Program-made: the position numbers and the translations under genes
Source of the DNA: Kuschelorhynchus macadamiae
Lineage: Eukaryota; Arthropoda; Insecta; Coleoptera; Curculionidae
NCBI GenBank assembly: GCA_030620095.1
Contig: JAUTXW010003827.1
Location: 1-64,000 of the forward strand
DNA: 64,000 bases
Reading direction: 5' to 3'
The notes under the pieces: generated by a model
The model's database searches: none
Seen by the model: the letters and a program-made list of their open reading frames with translations, nothing else
Told to the model about the DNA's origin: nothing
Part shown: in pieces, positions 1 to 15,773 of the stretch
Numbering within the stretch: position 1 is the first letter of the stretch
Layout of the letters: each line of letters begins with the position of its first letter

Positions 1-30
1 AGAGATCTGTATATATATATATATATATAT

Positions 31-95
<65 letters not shown>

Positions 96-102
96 AGATC
101 TC
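1..102. repeat. (TA)n array with inverted flanks
   Basis: An interrupted TA run (10-93) is bounded by short inverted sequences: gagatctg on the left and cagatctc on the right. With the TA core the whole tract is self-complementary. No gene overlaps it. Confidence 0.9.
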
Positions 103-880
103 AAATAATTACGATCACAGGAATTGTCTTTTTCGTTTATTTTATTTTTACTTAATATATATAGTGACAAGAATTAAGCTTTCTGCTACAGTTTTTAAAG
201 ACCTAAGTCACAAGTAATTCTTTACTGTACACAAGAAAACATACTTTATTTAGTAGCACTAGTAAGTAAGGGTATACATTTTATAGAACATGGGTAAATA
301 TAGTTCGAACTGCTTTATTGAAAATGTGATTTTAACAAATATTGCCAATTATGTTTTATACATTGCCAGGCCCACTAACCCGCCAGAAAATTCGTCAGTG
401 CACCTATTAATATAATCTGGTTCTAGAAACATTTCATATTTTTATTTGGTGCATTGCAAATTTCCAAGCTCAAATAAAATTAAATAATACATTCTATATC
501 CTTATATACTTCTTTCATTTCGATGACGCTACTACCCCAGTATATATTTTTATCCCCTGTTGGTCCATATAAGGGGAGATTCGACCTTCGAAAAGCAGCG
601 AATGTAAATCGTAATTTAGACGATTCGTAATGAATAGGAAATTGGAACATTATTAGTTTTGGATGGATCGATGAATGCTTTTAACGTTTGAGGTGAATTT
701 AACATAAATGACGTTACCAAATAGAATTTACATAATTTTATTCTACAGTATTTTTTTTTGTTTTAAATAAAATGTCTTTTGCGCCAAAAAGGATTGTCCT
801 TGGAGTATTTAAAAACAAAATTTAAAATTATACAAGACCTCTCCCACTTTTTATGGAAAATGGATTTCGACTAACTCTTC

Positions 881-883
<3 letters not shown>
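103..883. other. AT-rich stretch, no gene seen
   Basis: No convincing reading frame, RNA gene or transposon motif was found here on either strand. Confidence 0.5.

Positions 884-936
<53 letters not shown>
884..936. repeat. (TA)n microsatellite
   Basis: Uninterrupted TA dinucleotide run of about 53 bases. Its translation as alternating Ile-Tyr is an artefact. Confidence 0.95.
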
Positions 937-1787
<851 letters not shown>

Positions 1788-1814
1788 CTCTTCTTGAACC
1801 TTACAATTTATAAA

Positions 1815-2610
1815 TATCAAGTACTTTGTTGGGATTAGGTTCGTGGATTGAAACAAAAAAACTTTAATTGCTGTGGAAATGTGGCAGGTTCCCTGTACCA
1901 AAAAATATATAGGCATGACCACACAATACCTATCAAATAGACTAAATGGGCATAACTATACAAAAAAATGCTTCCACAGCACTACATAAACACAAAAGAG
2001 ATATGGAACATGAATTTGATTTTTCGGGTACAACGGTCTTAGGAAAAGAACAATATTACCATAAACTGACATTCAAAGAAATGGTCGAGATAAAAAAAGA
2101 AAAAAATACGGTAAACGATCGGAAAGACATTGATAATCTCAGCCAAATATATCACAGTCTAATTTAATTCAATTGTTATAAACTATTTCCATCAATCATA
2201 AATACATACTGTATACTGTCAGACTCATACAAATACTTTTAAAACAACCCGTATCCACCAATAGTGTCTACAATGTAAATATAATCAAAAAAATTAAATG
2301 ATATATATAAAAAAAACAATAGAATTCTTTAACCAGTGTATCACTTACCTCCACACCGCCAAGCAAGGAAAAAAAACCTCTTTCTCAAGGCATGTACTGT
2401 ACTATTTTAACTAAATGTTTTAATAATTTTAATGCGTGCCGTTATACCTAATTGTTTTTATTTTTTAACTTGCATATATACATTTTCTGTATTTAATTTT
2501 TAGATGTGCAGAAATAAATATTTTGAAAAAGCCTGAAATGGACAGGGGAAACGTCAATTAAAGTTTTTTTGTTTCAATCCACGAACCTAATCCCAAGAAA
2601 GTACTTGATA
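1815..2610 (+). mobile_element. PLE family A fragment with inverted ends
   Basis: The fragment is bounded by a roughly 56-bp inverted repeat: 1815-1870 is the reverse complement of 2555-2610 with very few mismatches. Between the arms lies a GIY-YIG endonuclease remnant and a 3' untranslated stretch ending in a small stem-loop followed by GGAAACGTC (2531-2554). (TA)n arrays lie just outside both ends (1688-1785 and 2613-2766). Known PLEs can carry terminal repeats in inverted orientation and are commonly 5'-truncated, which fits. The RT is absent, so the copy is dead on arrival. Confidence 0.75.
1890..2167 (+). pseudogene. PLE GIY-YIG endonuclease domain, frameshifted
   Basis: This is the C-terminal endonuclease of a Penelope-like element, which nicks target DNA for retrotransposition. 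The first frame gives CTKKYIGMTTQYLSNR (the YIG half of the GIY-YIG core and the conserved Arg). After an A-run near 1965 the frame shifts and continues with NASTALHK, then LTFKEMVEIKKEK holding the conserved Glu, and ends with NLSQIYHSLI before a stop. The upstream GIY half and all of the RT are missing. It is close in sequence to the copies at 10.8-12 kb. Confidence 0.85.
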
Positions 2611-2612
2611 TT

Positions 2613-2769
<157 letters not shown>

Positions 2770-2809
2770 CCGATGACAATACAATATTATGGTGTCATTA
2801 TAATGTCTT

Positions 2810-3145
2810 ATACAGGGTGCGCAAAAAATAATGTTAAAAAGTACGAAATAAAGTAAATGTAAAAAATTAAAAAAAAAAGATTTATTTATATACCATTGAA
2901 CTAAAAAGTATAAAAATAATTAAACTTACATAAATATGGAACTTTTTAAAAATTAAACATCTTCTTAAAAACTGGAGGCGTGATTCGTTATCACATTTGA
3001 AATAAAGCCTCGAGCTTTTAAGAAAATATTCAAATTTTTAAAAGTTCTGCCTTTATGTAAATTTATTAATTTTAACTTTTCAGTTCAATAGTTTATAAAT
3101 AAAAGTTTTTTTTAATATTGCTTTACATTTATTTTATTAGTCATC
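2810..3145. repeat. Foldback (inverted-repeat) element, MITE-like
   Basis: Sequence from about 2839 to 2985 is matched in reverse complement by about 2990 to 3145, giving arms of roughly 140 bases with moderate divergence. Matching blocks include accattgaactaaaaagt against acttttcagttcaatagt. The left side begins with acagggtgcgcaa, which resembles Tc1/mariner-type ends, but I do not find the matching right end. No coding content. It is best read as a nonautonomous foldback or MITE relic. Confidence 0.65.
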
Positions 3146-4370
3146 TGTTTATAAAAGTCATTTGTTGTTTTTTCTTAAGGACGTCTAGACAAAATTCTTT
3201 TGCTTGCAACCTTGCAAAATTATTACGCACGAGGTCCCGCAAAGTCTCGCGACGACTATGAAGATCCCTTTGTGGGAATTGCATTTTTAATTCGAATTTA
3301 CACTGCATATTAACTGCTATTTAGACATTAAGGTTTTTTATTTTAATAATTATTACTATTTGGAATAAAAAATCGTATAAAATTCTAACAAACTCAAAAA
3401 CAATAACAAAAAACATCAGAAGAGACATAAAAACCAAAACATTTAATTATATACGATTTACTAAAATAAATTAATAATTTGTACTATGTTTTTATATATT
3501 ACTTTCTTTTTGTTATATTTCTCTTCCATTGTTTGATATGGAGTGTTAAAGGATATTAGAAAATAAGCATTATTTTGAATTTGTAAATTTCTATTTGTAT
3601 GAAAAGCGGATTATATTAAAATCAGGTATTTTGAGACAAAGAAACAATACTTACTGAATATAAAAAATAGAACAAACACTTTTTGAAGCCTTACAGAACT
3701 ATGTCTTTTCGATGCTGATACTGATAATTAACACGCCTTGAATAGAGTAGCATTAGCTAGAATAATTTCCAGCATTTAAACTCATTTTTGTCTGAAAACC
3801 GGGGTTACCGACATACGGGTAATTCCTGACATAAGTGCGCATTAGAAATTTTTTGCCGTAAAATTGCAGAATTGGCAGAAATTGAACATTTTGTGGACCT
3901 TTTTCTGCGTTCCTGAACTGTTTATCTAATAATACTCTAATTTATTAGGAAATATATTTTATTAGAAACTCAAAAATCCGGGTTACTGTAAATTCCGAAA
4001 ATGCAAAACCCCCACGTAGATCCTTACGTTTTTTGTGAATAATGAAATAATTAACGATTTTAGTAAATGTTTTTAAAGTGAAGGGGGTTTTATAAGCTCA
4101 AATCGAAAGTTTATAGAATTTTAAAAATTGCATATGCTCTAGGCCTGCATGAAATTAAAACTCCTGAAAAATAAACAAAATCTTCATCTAAATGGGAAAT
4201 GTACATTTAAGAGTTTATACACAATTAAATCACGTCGATATTTTTTTTTCTGAAAATAGAATGTATATTAATTATTGTTAGTATTAAAGGAATAGTTAAT
4301 ACTTATTGAAGGAAAAACAACACAGTTAAGCGTCTGACGGATTTTTCGAAATATATCTATCATCTACACA
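3146..4370. other. AT-rich stretch, no gene seen
   Basis: I see no coding frame or named element. Possible tandem similarity begins just after this interval. Confidence 0.5.
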
Positions 4371-4379
4371 AGAGTTTCA

Positions 4380-4680
4380 TTTGAGCCGAAATTCTTTCAT
4401 GTATCTGATGAGGAAAGTTGTGTCGAATTTTTAGGCATGGTGACGGGCGTCTGTCACACGAATGCTTCCAACAATTGGAGTCTTTCTCACGAAATCTCAA
4501 TTGTGACACGTTTCACCACCTTCTGCCCGAATTTCAAGCATGTACCTTATGAGGTAACTTAATCGATTTTTTTCACACTTTTGACGAATGGTGACGGGGT
4601 GAAGTTTTTAATACATATATAAAGTCATTACACGCCAAAATCTGAAATATTTTGTGCCCGATGGAGTAGGTAATTTGCCC
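4380..4680. repeat. Diverged short tandem repeat, period about 120-147 bp
   Basis: The segments near 4383 (gccgaaattctttcatgtat) and 4525 (gcccgaatttcaagcatgta) are similar and each is followed by a tgaggaaagtt or tgaggtaactt block and then ggtgacggg. A weaker third unit starts near 4635 (gccaaaatctgaaat). Function unknown. Confidence 0.4.
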
Positions 4681-5019
4681 CTTATAAATCACTCATTGGA
4701 AAGCCACTTAATCACACTCCTTCGCATATTAGTTACTTTCTGTATTTATCATGTCGCAATATACTATTAGCCAATAAATCAATTAATTAATACCACTACT
4801 CTAAATATCGCAGACAGTTACAAGAAACACTTGCGCTTCCATACCATTTAATTTTTAGAAACCTTAATTTAACAAAAAACACAAAAAAAATATAAAATTT
4901 GAGTGGTTTTTAAGGTGTTTAAGGCTAAATTACTGAATTTTAAGTCAATGCGTTTAATTTATTCTATTTTATGAGTTAATAATTGCTTTGGAGATTCGAG
5001 AATTAAAAAATCGGTAAAT

Positions 5020-6665
5020 TTTCTTTACCCGGAACTTTCCTCGTTATGATTTTTTCCCATTTGGTAGGAATAGTGAAGTTCAGGACATAATCATATTATA
5101 TGTGTTATGTATGTATAGGTGCTGTTTTTGTAAATATTTGTATTGGGCGCCATTTTGTTCCATCATATTCCTACCAATTTCTTTCTACCTATGCCACACT
5201 TGACTTTTGGGCGTGATTTAAAATAAATTCAATATGTAGTTTTTACATTATCACATACCGCGAATTTTTACGTCATGTTGAATTAGTACCAATTTATCTC
5301 ATTTTTACATTTAATTTTTCTGCAAAATTTAAAGGTAATTGAAAATTTTTTTTACCTTGATTCTTTAAATATTTCATTTGGTTGCCATTTTGTTACGCCA
5401 TCTTAAATTCGTACCACAGCTTTACCAGTTACTTTTTTTTTTTTTAATTATTAGGCCGCTGTTTGGTTTTGCTATCTTGGATTCATATCAAAATGTTACT
5501 AGCTGTTCATTCCTATGACTCAGAGAAGGATCGTCGGAATTGATAAAACATATTTTTTGGCATCTAGGGACGCTAAAACCTGAAGATATGTAAAACCTAT
5601 AAGAGGGTGATTTTTTCACGATAATAAACATTTTATTTGGCAGCCATTTTGTTCCGCTATCTTAAATTAGTAACACAATTTTACTAGTTGATCCCTATAC
5701 TACAATTAGTTATAGCACAAAATTTGAAATCAATCCATTAAGTCGTTTTTTTTCAGGCTGAATTTTTAAATATTTTATTATGCCGCTATTTTGTTTCACC
5801 AACTTTGATTCATACCAAAATTTTACCAGTTGATTTGATCATAATACTTTGATGTTTGTGCAAAATTTGAGATAAATTGGATAAATAGCTTTTTAATAAC
5901 AATTGGATTTTTACCAAAATATTACCAGGTCATCCCCATGAATCTTAATTTTTGATCAAAATTTGAAGTCAATCGGCTAAGTAGACTCTAAGCTATGCCG
6001 CGAACTGAGGGACAGACAGGCCGACAGACGGAACGACGGAATTGATAAAACATATTTTTTGGCATCTAAGGACGCTAAAAAGTGAAGATATGTAAAACCT
6101 GAAAGGGTGATCTTTTCACGATTACAAATCTTTTATTTGGTCGTCATTTTGTTCGGCCATCTTGAATTAGTACCACAATATTTCTAGTTGATTCCTATAC
6201 CACAGTTAGTTATGGCACACAATTTTTAATCAATCCATTAAGCAGTTTTTTCAGGCTGAATTTTTAAATATTTTATTAAGCCGCCTTTTTGTTCCGCCAT
6301 CTTGGATTCGCACCAAATGTTACCAGTTGATTACTATATAATACTTGACGGTTGTGCAAAATATGAGATAAATTGGATAGGCAGTTTTTTATAATGATTT
6401 TTTTAACATTTCACTAAGCCGTCATTTTTTCCGCCATATTAGATTTTTATGAAAATGTTACCATATAACCCTTAGTTTTTGATCAAAATTTGATGATTGA
6501 AGTCAACCGTAAACCGACAGTCAGACAGACCGACGGAATTGGAAAAACATGTGGACTCTGTGAAACGTGAAGATTTGAAAAAATCTCGAAGGGTGATTTT
6601 TTCACGATTACAATACTTCCCTTTTATGAAGACTGTCAAATCGTCAAGAGGAATATTCTTCTTTA
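5020..6665. repeat. Roughly 500-bp tandem repeat (about three units)
   Basis: The landmark cggaattg occurs at 5535 and 6037, and a related cggaattgg at 6534, giving periods of about 502 and 497 bp. Each unit contains two or three sub-blocks of the form gccattttgttccgccatct followed by a tag/cgtaccacaattttaccag block, a gacagac-rich stretch, and ggtgattttttcacgatta. The sub-block occurs again at 15.5-17.1 kb, 20.6 kb and, diverged, at 56.9-57.6 kb. A short frame at 6497-6751 lies inside the repeat and is not a gene. I do not know the name of this repeat. Confidence 0.7.
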
Positions 6666-7376
6666 GTTGTTCCTTTGGTAACAGGGGTCGTAATAAAATG
6701 TTAGTATATACTATACTACTATACCTGTTGGATTGTTATAAATTAATGTAAAATTAATATTTTCTCCGAAATTTTTATATTATATTTTATAGCGTGACAC
6801 TATTTTTCATCTTGTATATACACAGTAAGTATTATTATTTTGTTTAATGTTTATTTAAATATTCACATATATTCTAGCGACTAATTTCTTAAAGATCGTT
6901 ACTGCACTATAAATAATCATACAATTGGCATTGACCAAGAAAAAAAGGCCTAAATTTGCGCCCCATTAAATAATAACGATACCGCCACTAAAACAAGGAA
7001 TTTTATCCGCCAGAAGTTTTAATCTTTGTCAGTCACACAATGAAAATTTAATTAGCAAAATGAGAGAAAAACTGCTAATGGACCCTGGGTGTTTCGGAAA
7101 AAGTATATAGAGACCGTTTAATCCTATTTCACATTAATAATAGGTGCACCTTAAAAGCTTTGCTTGAAAATCCGCTTAGTTTTATCAATCTGATTGAGGA
7201 AAGTTCCTAAAATGCAATGTTAGCAAACAATGTATATATGTATAACACGAGTCATTTTATCCTCACAAGAAGAACTTTTAATATGTGTGTTTTATATTAT
7301 GAAAACCATTAATAGATTCACTACGTTAATATTACAAACAAATACAGCAAATTAAGCCCACACGCATACACACACA

Positions 7377-7379
<3 letters not shown>
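6666..7379. other. AT-rich stretch, no gene seen
   Basis: No feature recognised. A short CA-rich tract (about 7358-7376) leads into the next TA array. Confidence 0.5.

Positions 7380-7437
<58 letters not shown>
7380..7437. repeat. (TA)n microsatellite, left flank of a Tc1/mariner element
   Basis: TA run of about 58 bases. Its last TA serves as the left target-site duplication of the element at 7438-8868. Confidence 0.95.
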
Positions 7438-8981
<1,544 letters not shown>

Positions 8982-9085
8982 TTCTGACGTACATTTCTAT
9001 GTGTAAGTAATTGTTTTGTTTAGACTTTTAAACTGTTGTCCTCTTTAACACCTTTATTTATTATTGACAATATTTTTTGTTCTAA

Positions 9086-10332
<1,247 letters not shown>

Positions 10333-10845
10333 TGGACTTCTTTCTTGGGTATAGGTTTATTTGCAAAATCAAAAAATGGGATTAACTTGACTTTTCGCCT
10401 ATCATAGTAGGCTTTCTCAAAAATTGCTCATTCCTTTATTATTATTTTTTTTGGTATGTAAGGCTTGCCTTTCCTATCTACAATTAATTTAAAAATCTTT
10501 TATTAGTCTAATTACAAAAAGACATTTACAATTTTTCTAAAAGTAATTTAATATTTTATACTATTGAGAAATAATTATTACAAAATTAATAAAATAAGGT
10601 TACATACCTCGAAAAATGCATGTTGATTATTTATTTATATTTGAATGATAGGTAGTAAGTTAGTGGTTTGCCAGGCAACTCATGGCACAGTTTTAGGTAA
10701 AAAAGTGTTCTTAACATAGTTCGTTTTTTTGAGGAATTTAAAGATAATTTTTTGCTATTTTTTAATTAAAACCTTAGAGTAGAATCATACATTCACAATG
10801 ATATACTACATTTTAAAAATAACGACTTAGACGAAGTTAAAACTA

Positions 10846-11295
10846 CTAAAATATCAAATTGTGGTATATTTGACTTAAATTTTGTATGTCTTGTTTGTCA
10901 TTTACCGCATTTTTTTCTTTTTTTATATGAATCATTTCTTTGATAATTAATTTCTGATACAGGTTATCTTCATCAATGATTTTGGTTTCAGAAAAATTTA
11001 ATTCGTGTTTTGTGCTTCTTTCGGGTTTGTGTAATGCAGTGGATGCATTCTTTGTATACTTATGCCCTTTTATTCTATTTTCTAAGAGTTGGGTTGTCAT
11101 ACCAATATGTTTCATAGGAAGGTTTAAACAAGGAATTTCATATACTAGATTGGATTTTTTATTTTTAGATTTTAGTTTTTAATTTTGTAAATAGGGAGCC
11201 TATCAGTTTCTGGGCTTTATGACACACAATTGTGTTATATTTTCCTAAGATATGTTTTAATTTTTTAGATAATTGAGATGTGTATGGCATTGCAA
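10846..11295 (-). pseudogene. PLE family A linker and GIY-YIG endonuclease (left arm)
   Basis: Reading right to left, the linker AMPYTSQLSKKLKHILGKYN is followed by LIGSLFTKLKTKI, then a frameshift near 11165, then the endonuclease from MKHIGMTTQLLENRIKGHKY to DIQNLSQIYHNLIF and a stop. The catalytic-type Glu is present in LIIKEMIHIKKEK. RT sequence upstream is missing at the palindrome centre. The family acts as a DNA-nicking endonuclease in retrotransposition, but this copy is broken. The plus-strand frame at 10976-11182 is a shadow. Confidence 0.85.
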
Positions 11296-11964
11296 TTATT
11301 TTCTTGAGACCTTGAATGCAAATCATTTCCCAGAAAAACTGATAAAAAAAATTATCAAACAAAGGACGTACATACATTATAACAATCATAAAGAAAACGT
11401 AAGACAAGATAATACGCAAAAAAATATATTGCAATGCCATACACATCTCAATTATCTGAAAAATTAAAACATATCTTAGGAAAATATAACATAATTGTGT
11501 GTCATAAACCCCAGAAACTGATAGGCTCCCTATTTACAAAATTAAAAACAAAAATTCCTAAAAATAAAAAATCCAGTCTAGTATATGAAATTCCTTGTTT
11601 AAACTGGCCTATGAAATATATTGGTATGACAACACAACTCTTAGAAAATAGAATAAAAGGGCATAAGTATACAAAGAATGCATCCACTGCATTACACAAA
11701 CAAGAAAAAAGCACAAAACACGAATTTAATTTTTCTGAAACCAAAATCATTGATGAAGATAAGCTGTATCAGAAATTAATTACCAAAGGAATGATTCACA
11801 TAAAAAAAGAAAAACATGCAGTTAATGACAAACAAGACATAAAAAATTTAAGTCAAATATACCACATTTCATATTTTAGTATAGTTTTAACTTCGTCTAA
11901 GTCGTTATTTTTAAAATGTAGTATTCATTGTGAATGTATGATTCTACTCTATGGTTTTAATTAA
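11296..11964 (+). pseudogene. PLE family A RT end and GIY-YIG endonuclease (right arm)
   Basis: The spacer gives ANHFPEKLIKKIIKQR, typical of the end of the PLE RT thumb. After one frameshift near 11430 a frame of about 176 codons opens at 11434, running through the linker, LVYEIPCLNW, YIGMTTQLLENRIKGHKY and DIKNLSQIYH. Two residues expected in the endonuclease differ: the second Cys of the CxxC pair is Trp (CLNW), and the conserved Glu is Gly (LITKGMIHIKK, against KEMIHI in the left arm). After the normal end of the domain the frame runs on to 11964, so its tail is not original protein. Unlikely to be active. Confidence 0.85.
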
Positions 11965-12423
11965 AAAATAGCAAAAAATTATCTTTAAATTCCTCAAAAA
12001 AACGAACTACGATAAGAACACTTTTTTACCTAAAACTGTGCCATGAGTTGCCTGGCAAAACCCCTAACTTACTACCTATCATTCAAATATAAATAAATAA
12101 TCAACATGCATTTTTCGAGGTATGTAACCTTATTTTATTAATTTTGTAATAATTATTTGTCAATAGTATAAAATTTTAAATTAGTTTTAGAAAAATTGGA
12201 AATGTCTTTTTATAATTAGACTACTAAAGGATTTTTAAATTAATTGTAGATAGGAAAGGCAAGCCTTACATACCAAAAAAAAAATAATAATAAAGGAATG
12301 AGCAATTTTTGAGAAAGCCTACTATGATATGCGAAACGTCAAGTTAATCCCATTGTTTGATTTTGCAAATAAACCTATACCCAAGAAAGAAGTCCAATTA
12401 ATATATATCGGGTTTAAGAATTG

Positions 12424-12427
<4 letters not shown>

Positions 12428-12519
<92 letters not shown>
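12428..12519. repeat. (TA)n microsatellite
   Basis: TA run of about 92 bases lying between the outer end of the family A palindrome and the 5' end of PLE family C copy 1. Confidence 0.95.
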
Positions 12520-12522
<3 letters not shown>

Positions 12523-12695
12523 CTAGTTTGAATTCTCAGGTAAGCGGTCTGTGGTGTGTGTCAAACAAAAACAAAAAATCTCATTTATCCATCAATCCTC
12601 TATATTTCGCCATTGATTAATGGCTTTCTCAGGAGGTAAATAGCTAAAATACAACACTAATGAATTAACAGTACAATCAAAATAATACAAACTTA

Positions 12696-14653
12696 CTTAA
12701 TGATAATAAGAAATGGTTTAGAAATATTTCGGACACGGAGATGCCTTTAGAAATGTCTGATTTTCTGTCGTTGGGTCCAAAGTTTGGTGTTCCGGTATCT
12801 GGCGGGAGCTTGAATACTGCAAGGTTTCTGGCGGATGTAGAGGATATCGTTCTAGAGGTCCCTAATGAGAGTAAGAATATCACAAGAGCAAAAATAACAA
12901 ACAATATAACAAACTTTAAATACCACAATAATTCAAATATTCAAACGCACTTGGAAAAGTTGTTTTATAAATCTCAGAGATTTCTTAGGGCAAATCCTGA
13001 AATTTATGTCCTTCAGGCAGATAAGGGTGGATGCACGGTGGTGATGAATAAGAATGAATAAATCATAAAAACCAAAACGTTATCAAATGACGCCAATACG
13101 TACAGGTTGGTTACTGGGGATCCTACCCCAAAAGTACAACGTGATTTAAATAATTTAATTAAAATATTGAAAAATAATAAAGAAATCAATGATAGTACAG
13201 CAAAAAACTTAACCAGTTATAATTCCATCGCCCCAAAACTGTATTGCTTACCTAAGATCACAAGCCAAATGTTCTTTTAAGACTTATAGTGAGCTGCATA
13301 GGCTCGGCTACTTACAACTTATCAAAGTGGCTGACAAACATCTTAACCACTTGACTTGCGAATAGAACAGATTATAACGTCAGTGATACTTTTGTTTTTG
13401 TAAATGCTGTTAATGGTGTGACTTTGCCCCACGGCTATGTTTTGATTTCATTAGATGTCGTTTCGTTGTTTACAAACATACCATTTCAACTACTCCACGA
13501 AATTTTACAAGTCCAATGGCAAAAAATTGAAAATAACACGACCTTATCCAAGGACAACTTTTTGAGAGTTTTGAACTTTTAATGTAATAATTGTTATTTT
13601 TCATTTGATAACAACTCCTATCAACAAATCTTTGGTACCCCTATGGGTTCTCCCATCAGCCCCATTTTGGCACAGAATGTCATGGACTTCATTTTGGATA
13701 AAATTATAGAAAAACTTCCGTTTAGGCTTCCATTTTTATATAAGTTTGTTGATGACATTATCTGTTCAATTCCATCCGATAAAATTGATAATATTCTAGA
13801 AATATTTAATTGTTATAATAAATATATACAATTTACTTTGGCAAGTGAAACAAATAATAGTGTTCCTTTTCTGGACACGTTGGTAATTAGATCAGTTCGT
13901 AATAATGCTGTTATTCTAGATTGGTATCAAAAACCTACATCATCGGGGAGGTATATAAACTATTTTTCGAATCACCCAAAAAATCAAAAGTGGAACACAT
14001 TGATAGCTGTGAAAAACAGAATCACTCATATATCGGACCCACAATTTTTAAAGAAAAATTTAAGGATCCTTTTAAACTTGTTTTTAAATAATGGGTACCC
14101 GAGAGATGTAACGTTAAAGCTGATTTATAACTCCAACATATTTGACGGACCAACGGAGGATTATATATAGACAAATTTTAAATATAAAAAGCTACCTTAT
14201 GTTGTTGGACTTACTGACAACGTAATTAAGCATTTTAGTTCATGTGCCAATATAAAAGTGGCTAAATATAATACATTAAAAATTGGTCAATTATTGACAA
14301 AAACTAAAGACAAAACACCGTATATGCAAAATTACAATGTTGTATATAAAATCCCGTGTCTGGACTGTCAAAAATTCTACATAGGTCAAACTAGTCAAAC
14401 CTTAAAAAACCGTATTATTCAACACAAAAGCGATAGTATAATAGATAAAAGATCGTGTGCTTTAGTACATCACTTTCAAAATCTGGGCCATAGATTTGAC
14501 TTTAACAACACAAAAATTTTAGAACGTGAAGGTAATTATAAAAAAAGAACATTTTTGGAAATGATACATATAAATAAGGATAAAGATAATTCTATAAATT
14601 TCAGATCAGATGTTGATCAGCTTAGTACCATTTATTGTAACATTCTTGTTTAG
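12696..14653 (+). pseudogene. PLE family C RT and GIY-YIG polyprotein, several lesions
   Basis: The N-terminal part (from 12741) reads LGPKFGVPVSGGSLNTARFL, then ADKGGCTVVMNKNE, where a stop at 13059-13061 replaces a Tyr codon seen in copy 2. Further lesions are a one-base loss near 13258, a stop near 13353 and a stop near 13580. From 13643 the RT core is open: GTPMGSP just upstream, then the active-site FVDDII, PFLDTLVIR and YINYFSNHPK. A TAG at 14168-14170 separates RT from the endonuclease and is shared with copy 2. The endonuclease (to 14653) has VVYKIPCLDCQKFYIGQTSQ, the conserved Arg in KNRIIQHK, and Glu in LEMIHINKDK. Its fold and CxxC pair look intact. Confidence 0.9.
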
Positions 14654-14988
14654 CACCACTGTATTTCTATGTACTTTGGTACCGTTGCCTTGTATTTTTC
14701 TTGAACCCGTTAGTGTGGTTGCAGGTTTATTGTTTGAAACTGTATATTTTTACCTACCGACGCTCCCGCGTCTAGTATAAATTCTGTATTTTACGAACAC
14801 CTGAATGCATTTCGTTTTAAGCATCTACGATGTGAGTTAGCCAGGGGACCTTAAACACGCTTGTATTTTTTACCAATGTTTTTTAAATAAAATTTGTTTA
14901 ACGTTCTGTATGGTAACTCTGAATGTAAGTTTGTATTATTTTGATAGTACTGTTAATTCATTAGTGTTGTATTTTAGCTATTTACCTC

Positions 14989-15016
14989 CTGAGGAAGCCA
15001 TTAATCAATGGCGAAA
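14989..15016 (+). ncRNA. Hammerhead-like ribozyme core in PLE family C 3' end
   Basis: CTGAGGA (14989-14995), A, a perfect 6-bp stem GCCATT/AATGGC with loop AATC, then GAAA (15013-15016). This matches the hammerhead consensus CUGANGA, stem II, GAAA. PLEs are known to carry hammerhead motifs near their termini. A clear stem III and NUH cleavage site are not evident, so activity is uncertain. Mutated mirror copies lie near 12610-12640 and 17925-17965 on the minus strand. Confidence 0.5.
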
Positions 15017-15138
15017 TATAGAGGATTGATGGATAAATGAGATTTTTTGTTTTTGTTTGATACACACCACAGACCGCTTACCCGCGAATTCAAACTAGCT
15101 GATTTAGCGTACGGTCGAGATATTCTTTTGTTTATATA

Positions 15139-15140
<2 letters not shown>

Positions 15141-15191
<51 letters not shown>
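15141..15191. repeat. (TA)n microsatellite
   Basis: TA run of about 50 bases at the 3' end of PLE family C copy 1. The mirror position after copy 2 holds about 390 bases of TA (17439-17829). Confidence 0.95.
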
Positions 15192-15192
<1 letters not shown>

Positions 15193-15646
15193 GTGACAGT
15201 TAGGGCGTACTGAAAAATCGTTTTAAATGATATTTTCTCGGTTTATTTTAATGGAACGACCTATAAAACTAACCAAGATCCAAATCTCCAAACAATTTTA
15301 AACATTTTTCATATGTAATACTTTATACCCATACCAAATAATTTGGGAGGTATTTTCATTTAAGCCATTCCATTACATTGTTATAACTTAACCCACAAAT
15401 GATAGCTATTACATTTCTAATCTAAGGTGGCTGTAGGACAAAGAAACGCCACAGCTGAATTCTTATATTTACATTGTAAATTCTAACATAGGGTAAAGTA
15501 CCCAGTTATTGTCATCTAGCGGTGATATAGAGATAAACTGGTAAAATTGTGGTACGATTTCAAGATGGCGGCCAAATAAAATTTAAAAAAATCAATTAAA
15601 AAATCATTTTATTAAAGTGACATCAAATTTTGCAGAATAAATCATG

Positions 15647-15773
<127 letters not shown>

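Larger units (their letters stand above)
12519..15126 (+). mobile_element. PLE family C copy 1, nearly full length
   Basis: A plus-strand PLE with terminal sequences in inverted orientation: 12519-12692 is the reverse complement of about 14934-15105 (tcagctagtttgaattc at one end, gaattcaaactagctga at the other). Order: inverted terminal sequence, RT, linker, GIY-YIG endonuclease, 3' UTR with a hammerhead-like core, terminal sequence, then (TA)n. Its partner copy lies at 17830-20176 on the opposite strand. The coding region is interrupted in several places. Confidence 0.85.

Noticed and set aside
14258..14653. GIY-YIG domain as a stand-alone homing or repair (UvrC-like) endonuclease
   Set aside because: It directly follows a PLE-type RT, has the PLE linker and CxxC signature, and its copies sit in PLE contexts.
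12519..15105. Inverted ends of PLE family C as DNA-transposon terminal inverted repeats
   Set aside because: The interior is an RT plus GIY-YIG polyprotein, and PLEs are known to have terminal repeats in inverted orientation; no transposase or target duplication was seen.
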